This document shows positions 44,455 through 54,102 of a stretch of DNA of 64,000 nucleotides, piece by piece. This stretch comes from CAZUXY01 sp964624235 (GTDB lineage: Bacteria > Spirochaetota > UBA4802 > UBA5368). The notes below the pieces were generated by a model. The model was not told the origin of the DNA. It saw only the letters and a list, made by a program, of their open reading frames with translations, and did no database searches. The first letter of the stretch is position 1. Every line of letters starts with the position of its first letter. A program made the position numbers and the translations under genes. The stretch covers positions 15,398 to 79,397 of the forward strand of contig CAZUXY010000014.1 in assembly GCA_964624235.1 (NCBI GenBank). Reading direction: 5' to 3'.

Positions 44455-46629
44455 ATGAAACAGGGTAAATCAATCCGGAGTGTTCGTTTCGGGCTTCGTT
44501 TCAAGTTCTCTCTCATTCTCGGCGCTGCCGTGGTGTTCGTTGCGGTCATGATCGGGCTGCTGGCGTACACCCAGTACACAGCGAAAATAAGGGATGAGAT
44601 ACTCCGTCTGGGCAGCACCATTCTCAACGGGACCAGGGAAGACGCCGGAACTTATCTGCGGACGGTTAAGATGTTGAGAAGACCCGCGGATTACGGGATC
44701 ACGCCCTACAGGACGTATACCCTGTCGCGCCAGTCCGCAAAAGCGCTCAAGGGCATGGCCGACTATTTTGCCTCCATTGTGGTAAGGGAAAGCATATTGG
44801 ATATAGCTTACTGCATCGTGGTCGACTGGAAAGATGTGAGTACCGACTGGCGCCATAAATATTCCGCCGAATACCTGTACTTCGCCCGCGCAAGGGGCGA
44901 TATTCTGCAAAGAGGCTGGGAAGACCGTCTGCTCAAACCCTCCATCTATGCCCACTACATGAACTCCCCCGACACCGGCACTTATATCACTTACAGCGGG
45001 GATATGGTAGCCAGGGACATCAAATTCGTCATCGTGGGAATGCCGGTATACAACACCGTACCCGTACGCATAAACGGCCGCCAGGAGGAGCTCTATACGG
45101 CATATAACGCTTTCATGAAGCGCCGGAACGGGAATACCCGCAGGCCGCCGCAGGGTAAGGACGATCTGATCATGGAGAACAAGACCCTGCATCAGTTTGA
45201 GCAGCTTTTCATCAAAAGGCTGGTGGAAAACCGTACTTCCTTCAATTACTCCATCCTCCTCAACACCCCGGAAAGTATTGCCGGCATTGCCCGTTTCCTT
45301 GCGATAAAGATATTCTTCCCGACCGTTCCACCGGCGCGCCGGACCCAGCTGATCACCGACCTCACCACCGGCATCCGGAATTCCGTTCACGAAGGCAGAA
45401 CGACGCTTGAAAAAGTAAAGGGAGTTGTGTCCCGAACCATGAAATCCTATGCTGTATATCGTACGGCATCCGGTGACGAGCGTAGCCTCTGGCAGCAGTT
45501 TTACTATTTTCTCGTTCAGTATAAAATACCGGTAACCTCACCGGTTAAAATCAAAGAGCTGGCCCTTACCTCTTTTCGAAAAGACCTTAACGGTATCATA
45601 GGGGTTTTCTTCAAAAGATCCCAGTTCTTCAGCGAGATGAGGGCGAACACCAGCGAGATGATCAATCTCATCGTGAGCATACTCATAAGGTGCATCATTA
45701 TCGCCCTCTTTTTCCCGACCTTCATCATTCGAACGGTGTCGAGGCTTGCCGAAGGCGCCTACGAAATTGAAAGGGGCAACCTTGATGTGCGGCTTAAAAT
45801 TCCCGGAACAGACGAATTGGGGCGGCTTTCCGATATATTCAACCACATGAGCGCCGGACTGAAAAAGGGCCAGGAAGCGATGATAGAGAAAAAGAGGATG
45901 GAGAAAGAGCTTCAAACCGCAAGAGAAATCCAGTCCGCGCTGCTGCCCGGTGCGTACCCCGTAGTGAAAAATATCGATTTCGGCGCTCATTATGAGGCCC
46001 AGACCGAGTCAGGAGGAGATTACTACGACTTCATTGAACTCGGTGACGGCAGGCTGGGTGTGGCCATCGCGGACGTCTCGGGCCACGGGGTCGGTCCGGG
46101 GCTGGTTATGGCCATGGCCCGTACGCTGCTCCACACCCATTGCGGCGGGGTCGGTAATCCAAAAGACACCCTGGAAAAGATGAACCTGTATCTATATGAG
46201 AATACCGACAGCATCTATTTCGTCTCCATGTTTTACGGGATCCTCGACCCCAATACCTGCAAGCTTAGCTACACAAGCGCAGGACACCTGCCGGCCCTGG
46301 TAGTCAGGGACAAACAGATAAAGGAACTGAAAGCGGGTGGTATCGCCCTCGGCACGGTCGGTAACTCCATATTTTCCAGAATGACCGACACCGTTTCTTT
46401 TAATTTAAAAAAGGGTGATTACTTTGTGCTGTACACTGACGGAATCATCGAAGCAATGAACGGCGATAACAATGAATACGGCGCCGGCAGGTTCCATGCT
46501 GCCCTGCTTTCCCGCTTCGGCAGGCCCGCCGGCGACATGATCAAGGGGGTTATATCATCCGTTGAGGATTTCACCGGCAAAACACCCCAGCACGACGATA
46601 TAACCATGGTCGTGCTGAGAATACTCTGA
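44455..46629 (+). CDS. Membrane HAMP-PP2C (SpoIIE/RsbU-like) phosphatase
   Basis: A 724-aa sensor phosphatase. A membrane segment near 16-38 and a second near 402-425 enclose a large extracytoplasmic region (about 40-400) with no domain I can name. A HAMP linker follows (RLAEGAYEIERGNLDVRLKIPGTDELGRLSDIFN), then the helix AREIQSALLPGAYP and a PP2C domain with metal-binding blocks ESGGDYYDFIELGDG, IADVSGHGVGPGLVMAMA and YTDGIIEAMNGDN. It should dephosphorylate the STAS protein when the exterior signal is present. It ends the operon; the next gene is convergent. Confidence 0.92.
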   Translation: MKQGKSIRSVRFGLRFKFSLILGAAVVFVAVMIGLLAYTQYTAKIRDEILRLGSTILNGTREDAGTYLRTVKMLRRPADYGITPYRTYTLSRQSAKALKGMADYFASIVVRESILDIAYCIVVDWKDVSTDWRHKYSAEYLYFARARGDILQRGWEDRLLKPSIYAHYMNSPDTGTYITYSGDMVARDIKFVIVGMPVYNTVPVRINGRQEELYTAYNAFMKRRNGNTRRPPQGKDDLIMENKTLHQFEQLFIKRLVENRTSFNYSILLNTPESIAGIARFLAIKIFFPTVPPARRTQLITDLTTGIRNSVHEGRTTLEKVKGVVSRTMKSYAVYRTASGDERSLWQQFYYFLVQYKIPVTSPVKIKELALTSFRKDLNGIIGVFFKRSQFFSEMRANTSEMINLIVSILIRCIIIALFFPTFIIRTVSRLAEGAYEIERGNLDVRLKIPGTDELGRLSDIFNHMSAGLKKGQEAMIEKKRMEKELQTAREIQSALLPGAYPVVKNIDFGAHYEAQTESGGDYYDFIELGDGRLGVAIADVSGHGVGPGLVMAMARTLLHTHCGGVGNPKDTLEKMNLYLYENTDSIYFVSMFYGILDPNTCKLSYTSAGHLPALVVRDKQIKELKAGGIALGTVGNSIFSRMTDTVSFNLKKGDYFVLYTDGIIEAMNGDNNEYGAGRFHAALLSRFGRPAGDMIKGVISSVEDFTGKTPQHDDITMVVLRIL

Positions 46630-46669
46630 CCCATCTTAGACACCGCGGCGTCCTGTGAGACCCCTGGGT

Positions 46670-47428
46670 TTATTCCCTCTTTGTACGTTTATCGAGCAAC
46701 ACACGCAGGTAAAACATCAGGAAGGCCGTAAGACATACCGCGAATCCCGTCACCGTCGCATACCACGGGTAATAATGGTACTTTGCTTCCGCCAGGTTAT
46801 TGGACAGCATTACGAGGAACAGTATAAGTGCGGTAAGATACACCGAGCGGGTCAGAACGGCCACGGTCCCGAAAAAAAGACCCAGTACCGTCATATTCAC
46901 CGCATTCCCCGAAAACGTCAAACCATCATCCACGAAAAAACCAAGTCCCAGACAAAGAGCCGAAACCACGATGGCAAGGCTCCTGGCGCCGTTGTGTCCA
47001 CCCAGTAACGCCGTGACGGCGGAAGGAATAATAAAAAAGCATTGCAGTGCCAGTGCCATGGCCATGGGTGCACACAAAAGCAGGTATTTAACAGAAATAT
47101 GGGCGGGGGGCCGGTTCTCCATGATCTGATCGAACGATCCGGACAGGAATATGCCTATAACGGCGGCCGCCAGGAGTGCGGCGATCCCGATTATAAAACT
47201 CCTTTGAGGCACATCGGGATCGTACAATAACATACCGTATTTTCCTGACAGGTATAGAGGCAGGGCAGTGCCCGCAAGTCCCAGGTATACAATCCCCCAT
47301 AACAGATGATGCAGAAGGTCCCCCTCCCCGGCAGTGAGCGGGAATAGTATCTGCGGGATGCCCCATGCCGTTATAAAAAACATGTACGATACAACGGCCC
47401 ATCCGGTCATCGAAAGGTCGGGCTTCAT
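46670..47428 (-). CDS. Polytopic membrane protein of unknown function
   Basis: A 252-aa protein with about eight hydrophobic segments, alternating with short loops, and conserved-looking Gly/Pro residues (HHLLWGIVYLGLAGTALPLYL). No transporter or protease motif is seen. The start at 47428 is 4 bp downstream of the previous stop, which supports it over the ATG at 47554 in the interior of that gene. It is co-transcribed with an ornithine-cyclodeaminase-like enzyme. Confidence 0.68.
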   Translation of the reverse strand: MKPDLSMTGWAVVSYMFFITAWGIPQILFPLTAGEGDLLHHLLWGIVYLGLAGTALPLYLSGKYGMLLYDPDVPQRSFIIGIAALLAAAVIGIFLSGSFDQIMENRPPAHISVKYLLLCAPMAMALALQCFFIIPSAVTALLGGHNGARSLAIVVSALCLGLGFFVDDGLTFSGNAVNMTVLGLFFGTVAVLTRSVYLTALILFLVMLSNNLAEAKYHYYPWYATVTGFAVCLTAFLMFYLRVLLDKRTKRE

Positions 47429-47432
47429 TCTC

Positions 47433-48392
47433 TCATTCACCCAGGGGGATTTCAATACCCAGGTTTTTCTCCCGCGCTTTCGCGAGGATGCGGGCTCCCA
47501 TGATAAGATCCTGCACCGCCATGCCGTGGGACTCGAACAGGGTGATCTGTTCATCTTTCTCCCGGGACTTCACCTTACCGGCGATGATCTCCCCGAGTTC
47601 GACGACCCGGTTCCAGTTTATCCTTCCCTTTTCGAGCAGCGGCAACAGGTCGCCGCATTCCTTCGCGGCCACATCTTTCGCATCGACGGCAATGATGTCG
47701 GCTTTTTGAACGGTTTTTTCATCTATTTCCGTTCTGATCAGGGCATTAGATCCGGCTGCGTTGATATGGGTCCCCGGTTCCACCATCTCATGGGAAAAGA
47801 GCGGCCGTGCCGCGGTGGTGATTGTGGTTACGATGTCGCTCCCCCTCACCACCTCTTCGGGACTCGCCGCAGGCACCACTTCTATTCCCAGTTTTTCACT
47901 GTTGACGCGGCAATAGTTCTCAAGGGTCTCACGGTTAAGGTCGATCACTTTGACCTTCTTGATGGGTCGTACCGCACACAGCGCTTCCACCTGGCCGTTG
48001 CTCTGCCATCCCGCGCCGAATATCCCCGCCACCGATGCTCCTTTTCGGGACATCCATTTCGCGGCAACACCGTTTGCAGCGCCGGTACGCATCATTCCCA
48101 TATAGTTGGCTTCTATTACCGCTTCCAGGTTCCCGCGTTCGGAGTTATAAAGATACACCAGGAACCTTATCCCTTCCCTGGTAGAGGTATACGCCTTGTA
48201 GCCAAAAACACCGTGGCTTTCCACGGCACCCTGCAGAATGTGCAGTGCACCCTTCTGTATGCGGGTCCGTTCCCTGGGAATGTTGACCGCCAGTCCCAGG
48301 GTATGCTCTTTCATAACCTGCTCGATCGCGTTGATCGTATCCGCCATGGAGAGGACCTGTTTTACTTCATTTTCCCTTATTAAAAGTGCCAT
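47433..48392 (-). CDS. Ornithine cyclodeaminase/mu-crystallin family protein
   Basis: A 319-aa NAD(P)-binding enzyme. The Rossmann loop VAGIFGAGWQSNGQVEALCAV and the N-terminal block (FGYKAYTSTREGIRFLVYLY) fit the family, whose members include ornithine cyclodeaminase, alanine and lysine dehydrogenases and ketimine reductases. The start at 48392 follows a near-perfect AGGAGGT 4-5 bp upstream. Its neighbour is an amino-acid permease on the same strand, about 150 bp upstream, so an imported amino acid or imine is the likely substrate. Confidence 0.9.
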   Translation of the reverse strand: MALLIRENEVKQVLSMADTINAIEQVMKEHTLGLAVNIPRERTRIQKGALHILQGAVESHGVFGYKAYTSTREGIRFLVYLYNSERGNLEAVIEANYMGMMRTGAANGVAAKWMSRKGASVAGIFGAGWQSNGQVEALCAVRPIKKVKVIDLNRETLENYCRVNSEKLGIEVVPAASPEEVVRGSDIVTTITTAARPLFSHEMVEPGTHINAAGSNALIRTEIDEKTVQKADIIAVDAKDVAAKECGDLLPLLEKGRINWNRVVELGEIIAGKVKSREKDEQITLFESHGMAVQDLIMGARILAKAREKNLGIEIPLGE

Positions 48393-48542
48393 AGCACCTC
48401 CTTCCATTATAATCTATTATAATTAAAACTAAATGAATCCTAACGCCTTCCGGTAATTGGTCCGCGTCCTTCCGCTTCTTTCAGGTATCAGACAGGTGAC
48501 GGATTGTGCGGGGGTCATGCTTGCGGATCAGTGAACTGTCTT

Positions 48543-49895
48543 TTATTTAACCAGTTTGCGCCACAGATAAAATACAGGTATTCCCAGCACCACCACCCCT
48601 ATCGCAAAAAACGATGTAGTGGTCCAGTTCATCAGTGCCGCCACCATCATGACCAGCGACAGTGTCAGGTAGACCAACGGGACAAGGGGATACAGGGGCA
48701 CACGATAGGGCCGTTCGATATCAGGCCGTCGTATTCTCAGGTATATAAGCCCGATAACAGTCATCACGGGAAAAATATTCAGGGCGAATCCCATGTAGAT
48801 GACCAGGGTCATTGCGCTGCCGGTGAATACATAGAAAAGGGCCATTCCCATCTGTATGAGTATCGCGTAGGCCGGGGTTTCGTAGCGCGGATGGAGACGG
48901 GACAGGAACCCGAACATCATGTTGTCCCCTGCCATCGCGTAATATACCCGCGGCCCAACCATCATCTGTACCGAAACCGCGGAAAGCAATATGAAGGCAA
49001 TCCCCAGCGTAAAAAAACCGCTGATACCGGGACCGAAGAGGTTCTGACCGGCGATAGCGCCTATCTCATCCTTCCCCATGATCTCCTTTCCCGGCGCCGC
49101 GAGCAGAAACACCATGTTCAACAGTATATAGAATACCGTAGTGAGCAGTGTACCGCAGAGGAGTATCCTGGGAAGGTTTCGTTTAGGTTCCTTGATCTCA
49201 CCCGCGATATACACCGCGCCGTTCCATCCGGAGTAAGCAAACATTACTATGAGGAGCGCCAGTCCCAGGACCGGAATACTCCCGACTCCTTTTAGGGTAT
49301 CATGATAATCAGCCGTCAGCCTGCCGGCATTGCCCCAATCCGCCATGATAAACCCGAAGACGATGAAAGAAACCACAAGGAGTATCTTCAGCACCGTAAG
49401 CACATTCTGGAAATATCCACCCTTCTTCACTCCGATAATATGCATAAGTGAAAAAAACACAATGATACCCGCGGCTATCCCCTTCTGCGTCCATAGACAG
49501 TCAAGCGGCAGAGGGGCGTTTGCCGCGCCATCAGCGATAGAATGCATAAAACGGTTGATGTACTGGACCACCAGGAGCGAACTGGTGGCGACGGGGGCTG
49601 AAAATCCCACCACCAGGGAGATCCAGCCGGTTAGAAAAGCGGGGAGCATACCGAAAGTCTTTTTCAGATACACATATTCCCCACCGACATCGGGCCACAT
49701 GGTCGCCAGTTCGGCATAACAGAGCGAACCCGTGATCGCGACTATACCGCCGGTCCCCCAGAGCAGAAGCACTATCATGGCGCCGCCGGTCATGGAAAGG
49801 ATATTGCCGGTAGTCATGAAAATCCCGGTACCGATCATATCGGCCACGATTATGAAAACACCGGTATAAAACCCCAGCTGTCGTTTGAGACCCAC
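48543..49895 (-). CDS. APC-superfamily amino-acid permease (LAT-like)
   Basis: A 450-aa transporter with about 12 hydrophobic segments. The first segment IIVADMIGTGIFMTTGNIL has the GTGIF signature of the APC/LAT unwound helix 1. VGGEYVYLKKTFG, FAYSGWNGAVYIAGEIKEPKRNLP (segment 6) and AMAGDNMMFGFLSRLHPRYETP (loop with the conserved consensus) agree. The start is GTG with GGAAGG 9 bp upstream. With the enzyme downstream it forms a likely amino-acid uptake/utilisation pair. Confidence 0.9.
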   Translation of the reverse strand: MGLKRQLGFYTGVFIIVADMIGTGIFMTTGNILSMTGGAMIVLLLWGTGGIVAITGSLCYAELATMWPDVGGEYVYLKKTFGMLPAFLTGWISLVVGFSAPVATSSLLVVQYINRFMHSIADGAANAPLPLDCLWTQKGIAAGIIVFFSLMHIIGVKKGGYFQNVLTVLKILLVVSFIVFGFIMADWGNAGRLTADYHDTLKGVGSIPVLGLALLIVMFAYSGWNGAVYIAGEIKEPKRNLPRILLCGTLLTTVFYILLNMVFLLAAPGKEIMGKDEIGAIAGQNLFGPGISGFFTLGIAFILLSAVSVQMMVGPRVYYAMAGDNMMFGFLSRLHPRYETPAYAILIQMGMALFYVFTGSAMTLVIYMGFALNIFPVMTVIGLIYLRIRRPDIERPYRVPLYPLVPLVYLTLSLVMMVAALMNWTTTSFFAIGVVVLGIPVFYLWRKLVK

Positions 49896-50659
49896 TCTGT
49901 CATCCTTCCTTGATCTGGTAATGCACTGCCGAATGTCTGTATGAATTGGCTGTTTTCCCGTTTCACGTCAAGCAAATAACCATTATAACGGCCCAATTGT
50001 CGTACACGGGTCACCAACCGCCTGATATTCCTTTATACTCGAATTTCATGTTACACTTCTTGTGAACCCTCCCTAGTGATGCAGGCAGTCGTTTTATTAA
50101 TTTGAATTATATTTGCTGATATAGTATATATGCACCAGGTACTTTAATTAAAAACTACTTGATAAATTTTCCATGATGGTACTTCTTATTCCGTTCCGGG
50201 TTTCTCTATCGGCGGCGCGCACTAATTGATAAAAAATGAGGAAAGTGAGGAAATTTTTAAGAATTATTTGACACAGACGATTGTCATGTTGCTAATAGGC
50301 AGTGGAAATGAATGTATTGCTTATTATCTTTATCACGTGTGCGGTATCAGGTCTCAGATGATCGGTTAACGTTTGATTTTTCTGAATTAAGATGGCGCAG
50401 TGATCTGCAACCGGGATTTCGTATTCGGCGTTCCGGCAAGCAGTGATGTATAATGTAGACACCGGGTCGTCCGGCAGACCGGTTCCTTTTCCGTCAGACA
50501 CTCCAGTGCTTAAAGCAACCGATCATCGGGTATCTGCCTGGATTATTCCTGGTTGACAGAAATGTATTTCATGCGAAAGGACATAATCGCTGTTGTAATG
50601 TATCCACTAAGACGGCTTAATAATTTCCGCCCAGGCGGAAGGATTTACGAGGATAACGT
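49896..50659. other. 764-bp gene-free region before the por operon
   Basis: No convincing gene. A consensus-like TTGACA (50268-50273) with GCTAAT (50291-50296), 17-bp spacing, points right but is about 360 bp from porG; a second TTGACA (50553-50558) has no good -10. A 69-codon minus-strand frame at 50292-50501 starts GTG with no RBS and looks spurious. Confidence 0.5.
50625..50640. promoter_or_regulatory. Inverted repeat just upstream of porG
   Basis: TTCCGCC and GGCGGAA flank a 2-bp centre (50625-50640), ending 19 bp before the ATG and overlapping the expected leader. It could be a repressor site or an mRNA stem that affects ribosome access. Not a known Rex or Fur motif. Confidence 0.45.
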
Positions 50660-51211
50660 ATGCAAGAAATAATTTTTCACGGAAGGGGCGGTCAGGGCGC
50701 GGTAACCGCGGCCGAATTGATAGCGACCGCTGCTATCAACAAAGGTAAATTTGCACAGGCGTTCCCGAGTTTCGGTCCGGAACGCCGCGGCGCGCCGGTG
50801 GTCGCATTCTGCAGGGTTGACGATAAAAAGATTCATATCAGGGCCAAGGTATACAATCCCGATGTGGTTATTGTCCTGGACGCCGGATTGCTGGCGCTTC
50901 TTGATCCGACTGATGGACTTAAAAAAGGCGGTATTATTATCATAAATACCCACAAAGCCCCCGATCAGTTCACCGCAACAGGCACAGCCGGTATCAGGAC
51001 CGCCGTGGTGGATGCGAACAGTATCGCAACTCAGGAACTGGGAAGAGTAATCGTCAATACCACCATGATCGGCGCCTTTATCAAGGCAACGGGAATAATA
51101 ACCATCGATGATGTGCGGGAACCCCTCATGGAACGTTTCGGGAGCAAACTGGGCGCCAGGAACATGAAGGCCCTGGAACGCGCATATAACGAGATTGTAA
51201 TTAAGGAGTAA
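50660..51211 (+). CDS. porG: 2-Oxoacid:ferredoxin oxidoreductase gamma subunit
   Basis: A 183-aa gamma subunit of the pyruvate/2-oxoacid:ferredoxin oxidoreductase family. It starts with FHGRGGQGAVTAAELIA, the signature glycine-rich block of PorG/IorB-like proteins, and has FGPERRGAPVVAFCRV as second conserved block. It is the first gene of a tight seven-gene operon, with GAGG before the ATG. The complex decarboxylates a 2-oxoacid with CoA to give acyl-CoA, CO2 and reduced ferredoxin. Confidence 0.92.
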   Translation: MQEIIFHGRGGQGAVTAAELIATAAINKGKFAQAFPSFGPERRGAPVVAFCRVDDKKIHIRAKVYNPDVVIVLDAGLLALLDPTDGLKKGGIIIINTHKAPDQFTATGTAGIRTAVVDANSIATQELGRVIVNTTMIGAFIKATGIITIDDVREPLMERFGSKLGARNMKALERAYNEIVIKE

Positions 51212-51215
51212 CGAC

Positions 51216-51509
51216 ATGGCCAAACCGATGGATAAAATTTTATGGCAGGAACTGGAGGTCGGAGCGGTAGTGACCGAAGTGGGAAACGCCAGCCAGTACA
51301 AAACAGGTTCCTGGCGCTCGGAGCGGCCCGTAGTCGCGAAAGAGCAATGTATCCGATGCGGCGTATGCTGGCTTTTTTGTCCGGACATGTGCATCATCAG
51401 GGCGACCGAGGGGCATTTTGTGGCCAACCTCAACTACTGTAAAGGTTGCGGCATATGCGCAAAGGAATGTCCCGTCGGCTGTATCACCATGATCAGTGAG
51501 GAGGAATAA
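51216..51509 (+). CDS. porD: 2-Oxoacid:ferredoxin oxidoreductase delta subunit
   Basis: A 97-aa ferredoxin-like subunit with two [4Fe-4S] motifs, CIRCGVCWLFCPDMC and CKGCGICAKECPVGC. It relays electrons from the TPP site to the external acceptor. Starts 4 bp after porG and has an AAGGAG-like RBS. In this operon the acceptor may be the NuoE/F/G-like module encoded downstream rather than free ferredoxin. Confidence 0.93.
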   Translation: MAKPMDKILWQELEVGAVVTEVGNASQYKTGSWRSERPVVAKEQCIRCGVCWLFCPDMCIIRATEGHFVANLNYCKGCGICAKECPVGCITMISEEE

Positions 51510-51512
51510 GCC

Positions 51513-52691
51513 ATGGGGACCATACGCAAGGGCATTGAAGTCTCTATCGCGATATCAGAAGCCGTTGCCCAGGCCGATGTGGATTTGATAGCGGCGTATC
51601 CCATTACACCGCAGACCCACATAGTCGAGCATCTCAGTGAAATCGTGGCGAACGGCGATCTTGACGCCGAATTCGTGCCCGTAGACAGTGAACACTCCGC
51701 GATGAGCGTCTGTTGCGGATCAGCGGCGGTGGGCGCACGCACCTTCACCTCGACGAGTTCCCAGGGACTCGCGCTCATGAGTGAAATATTCTTTATCGCG
51801 GCCGCCATGCGGCTACCCATGGTGATGGCGCTGGCAAACCGTTCACTGTCCAGTCCGCTCTCTATATGGAACGACCACAGCGACGTCATGATGGTACGCG
51901 ACGCGGGGTGGATACACATATTCACGGAAAACGGACAGGAATCATACGACAATATATTCTGTGCATTTAAAATTGCCGAGAATCCCGATGTACTGCTCCC
52001 GGTGGCGGTAAACCTGGACGGCTTCATACTTACCCATATGATCGAACCCGTGGAATATGAAGACACCGATCTCATCAAAAAATACCTGCCCTCAGTGAAA
52101 TATAAACATACCCTCCATCCGGACAATCCGCTTTCCATGGGATGTTTCGGCATGCCCGACATATATACCGAGACCCAGAAACACCGCGAAGAAGGTGTCA
52201 TCAACTCTTACCCTCACATCATCAAGGCATGGGACGAATGGGGAAAGCTTACCGGAAGACACTATAAACCCATTGAGTCCTACCGCGCTGAAGATGCGGA
52301 ATACTGCATCCTCACCATGGGCTCATATGGAGAAACAGCGATGGAAGTGGTGGATGCACTGAGAGAGGAAGGAGAAAAAGTGGGAGTGGTTAAAATCCGG
52401 TTATGGAGACCCTTCCCTTTCAATGACTTTTATAAAGCCGTTATTGGCAAGAAGTCACTGATCGTCATCGATCGCGCCATAAGCTTCGGCGGACCGGGCG
52501 GTCCCGTCGCATCCGAACTGCGGTCCGCCCTGTATAAAAAAGAGGGTGCGCCGACCATTGTTAATTATGTAGCCGGTCTTGCCGGCAGGGACGTGTCTCG
52601 AATGGATTTCAGGAATATTATCCTCGAGGGTAAGAAAAAGGCCGCAACAGGCGATACTGAAGGGTACACCCTCTACGGACTGAGGGGTTAA
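51513..52691 (+). CDS. porA: 2-Oxoacid:ferredoxin oxidoreductase alpha subunit
   Basis: A 392-aa alpha subunit. The N-terminal block DLIAAYPITPQTHIVEHLSE and the later VDSEHSAMSVCCGSAAVG (with the cofactor-facing Glu) are typical. The 3' part includes the conserved VGVVKIRLWRPFPFNDF and FGGPGGPVASELRSALY. It has the length of a standalone alpha rather than a fused PFOR. It is 3 bp after porD. The alpha subunit shapes substrate specificity; pyruvate, 2-oxobutyrate, branched-chain and aryl 2-oxoacids are all possible. Confidence 0.92.
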   Translation: MGTIRKGIEVSIAISEAVAQADVDLIAAYPITPQTHIVEHLSEIVANGDLDAEFVPVDSEHSAMSVCCGSAAVGARTFTSTSSQGLALMSEIFFIAAAMRLPMVMALANRSLSSPLSIWNDHSDVMMVRDAGWIHIFTENGQESYDNIFCAFKIAENPDVLLPVAVNLDGFILTHMIEPVEYEDTDLIKKYLPSVKYKHTLHPDNPLSMGCFGMPDIYTETQKHREEGVINSYPHIIKAWDEWGKLTGRHYKPIESYRAEDAEYCILTMGSYGETAMEVVDALREEGEKVGVVKIRLWRPFPFNDFYKAVIGKKSLIVIDRAISFGGPGGPVASELRSALYKKEGAPTIVNYVAGLAGRDVSRMDFRNIILEGKKKAATGDTEGYTLYGLRG

Positions 52692-52701
52692 GGAGGCAGC
52701 C

Positions 52702-53631
52702 ATGGACAGATTTTCAGTTTTTTCAGCACGCCTTGTAGACAAGGCTGAAAACTTCGCCCCCGGACACAGGGCCTGCCAGGGATGTGCCGAAGCGCTGGCC
52801 GTGCGCCTGGTGCTGAAAGCACTCGGAAGAGACACCATCATAGCGATGTCAACGGGGTGCATGGAAATAATCTCATCGCCGCTGCCGCTGACCTCGTGGA
52901 AGGTGCCATGGATACACAACGCCTTTGAAAACTCCGCCGCGGTCATCTCGGGATGCGAGGCGGGCATGAAGGCAATGATGCGTAAGGGCAAGCTGCCTGA
53001 AAAGAAAATAAACTTCGCCGCCATGGGGGGCGACGGCGCCACGGCCGATATCGGCATGGGCGCGCTGTCGGGAGCCCTGGAACGCGGCCATAACATGGTC
53101 TACGTATGTTATGATAACGAAGCCTATATGAATACGGGCATACAGCGCTCCTCCTCCACTCCCTATGGTGCAAGCACCACCACCAGCCCCGCGGGGAAGA
53201 AGAGCATCGGCCAGAGCACACAGAAAAAGAACATGGCCCAGATAGCCGTGGCGCACAATATCCCCTATGTCGCGACTGCCTGTCCCAGCTTTCCTTTCGA
53301 CCTGCTTGAAAAAGTTAAAAGAGCGGCCGATACACCGGGTCCGGCGTATATTCATATACTTTCCGTATGTCCCACAGGATGGAGAATACAGCCCAATGAG
53401 GCGATAAAATACGGGAGACTTGCGGTCGATTCGTGTATATTCCCCCTCTATGAGGTATTGAACGGCAAATATCGTCTTTCATACCGTCCCGAGAGGAAAC
53501 TCCCGGTCAAGGAATACCTTGGAGGCCAGGGCCGATTCAGGCACCTGACCGAGCATGACATCGCGCATATCCAGGCCGCCGTGGACGCCGACTATAAAAA
53601 AATACTCACACGTTCTGAAGGGGATGAATAA
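52702..53631 (+). CDS. porB: 2-Oxoacid:ferredoxin oxidoreductase beta subunit
   Basis: A 309-aa beta subunit that binds TPP. The TPP/metal motif is GGDGATADIGMGALSGALERG with NEAYMNTG following; PGHRACQGCAEALAVRLV at the N-terminus and TGCMEIISS provide the cluster-binding Cys pair plus the further Cys, so a proximal [4Fe-4S] is likely (CxxC...C...). Stop and next start overlap (TAATG), implying coupling with the NuoE-like gene. Confidence 0.92.
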   Translation: MDRFSVFSARLVDKAENFAPGHRACQGCAEALAVRLVLKALGRDTIIAMSTGCMEIISSPLPLTSWKVPWIHNAFENSAAVISGCEAGMKAMMRKGKLPEKKINFAAMGGDGATADIGMGALSGALERGHNMVYVCYDNEAYMNTGIQRSSSTPYGASTTTSPAGKKSIGQSTQKKNMAQIAVAHNIPYVATACPSFPFDLLEKVKRAADTPGPAYIHILSVCPTGWRIQPNEAIKYGRLAVDSCIFPLYEVLNGKYRLSYRPERKLPVKEYLGGQGRFRHLTEHDIAHIQAAVDADYKKILTRSEGDE

Positions 53632-54089
53632 TGTCAATAACCAACAAAAGTATCGATGCGATCATAAACCGTTATGAAAAGTCCGAGGAATCGCTGCTTG
53701 CAATCTTACAGGACTTTCAGAGAGAATTCCATTATGTACCCGAAGAGGGGATGAAGCGGCTCAGTGAACTTTTTAATGTGTCTGAAAGCCGTATTTATTC
53801 CATGGGCACCTTCTACAAGGCACTGTCACTGGAACCCAGGGGGAAACATACCGTCAAGGTCTGCATGGGTACCGCCTGCCATCTCAAGGGCTCGGGTCAG
53901 ATTCTGGAAACCATAGAGCGCGGTCTCGGCGTTAAAAGGAACCATACCACCGCAGACGGTAAATTCACGGTCGAAAGCGTGAACTGCGTGGGTGCCTGCG
54001 CAATGGCGCCGGTGGTCGTGGTAGATGAGAACTATTCCGGTCATATGAGGCCGTCAAAAATAATGAATGTACTTAACAAATGCAAGTAA
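53631..54089 (+). CDS. NuoE/HydC-like [2Fe-2S] thioredoxin-fold subunit
   Basis: A 152-aa 24-kDa-type subunit, with an N-terminal helical bundle (EESLLAILQDFQREFHYVPE) and a thioredoxin-like [2Fe-2S] domain. The ligands appear as VCMGTACHLKGSG (two Cys) and ESVNCVGACAMAPVV (two Cys). It is shared by NADH dehydrogenases and bifurcating hydrogenases. Its start overlaps the porB stop by one base, so it is made in step with the 2-oxoacid oxidoreductase. Confidence 0.9.
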   Translation: MSITNKSIDAIINRYEKSEESLLAILQDFQREFHYVPEEGMKRLSELFNVSESRIYSMGTFYKALSLEPRGKHTVKVCMGTACHLKGSGQILETIERGLGVKRNHTTADGKFTVESVNCVGACAMAPVVVVDENYSGHMRPSKIMNVLNKCK

Positions 54090-54102
54090 AAGGTAATGAC
54101 TA

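Noticed and set aside
47334..48383. A 349-codon plus-strand frame over the ornithine-cyclodeaminase-like gene
   Set aside because: The opposite strand encodes a recognisable NAD(P)-binding enzyme with a perfect RBS; this frame is a shadow.
50292..50501. A 69-codon minus-strand frame before the por operon
   Set aside because: GTG start without RBS and no recognisable motif.
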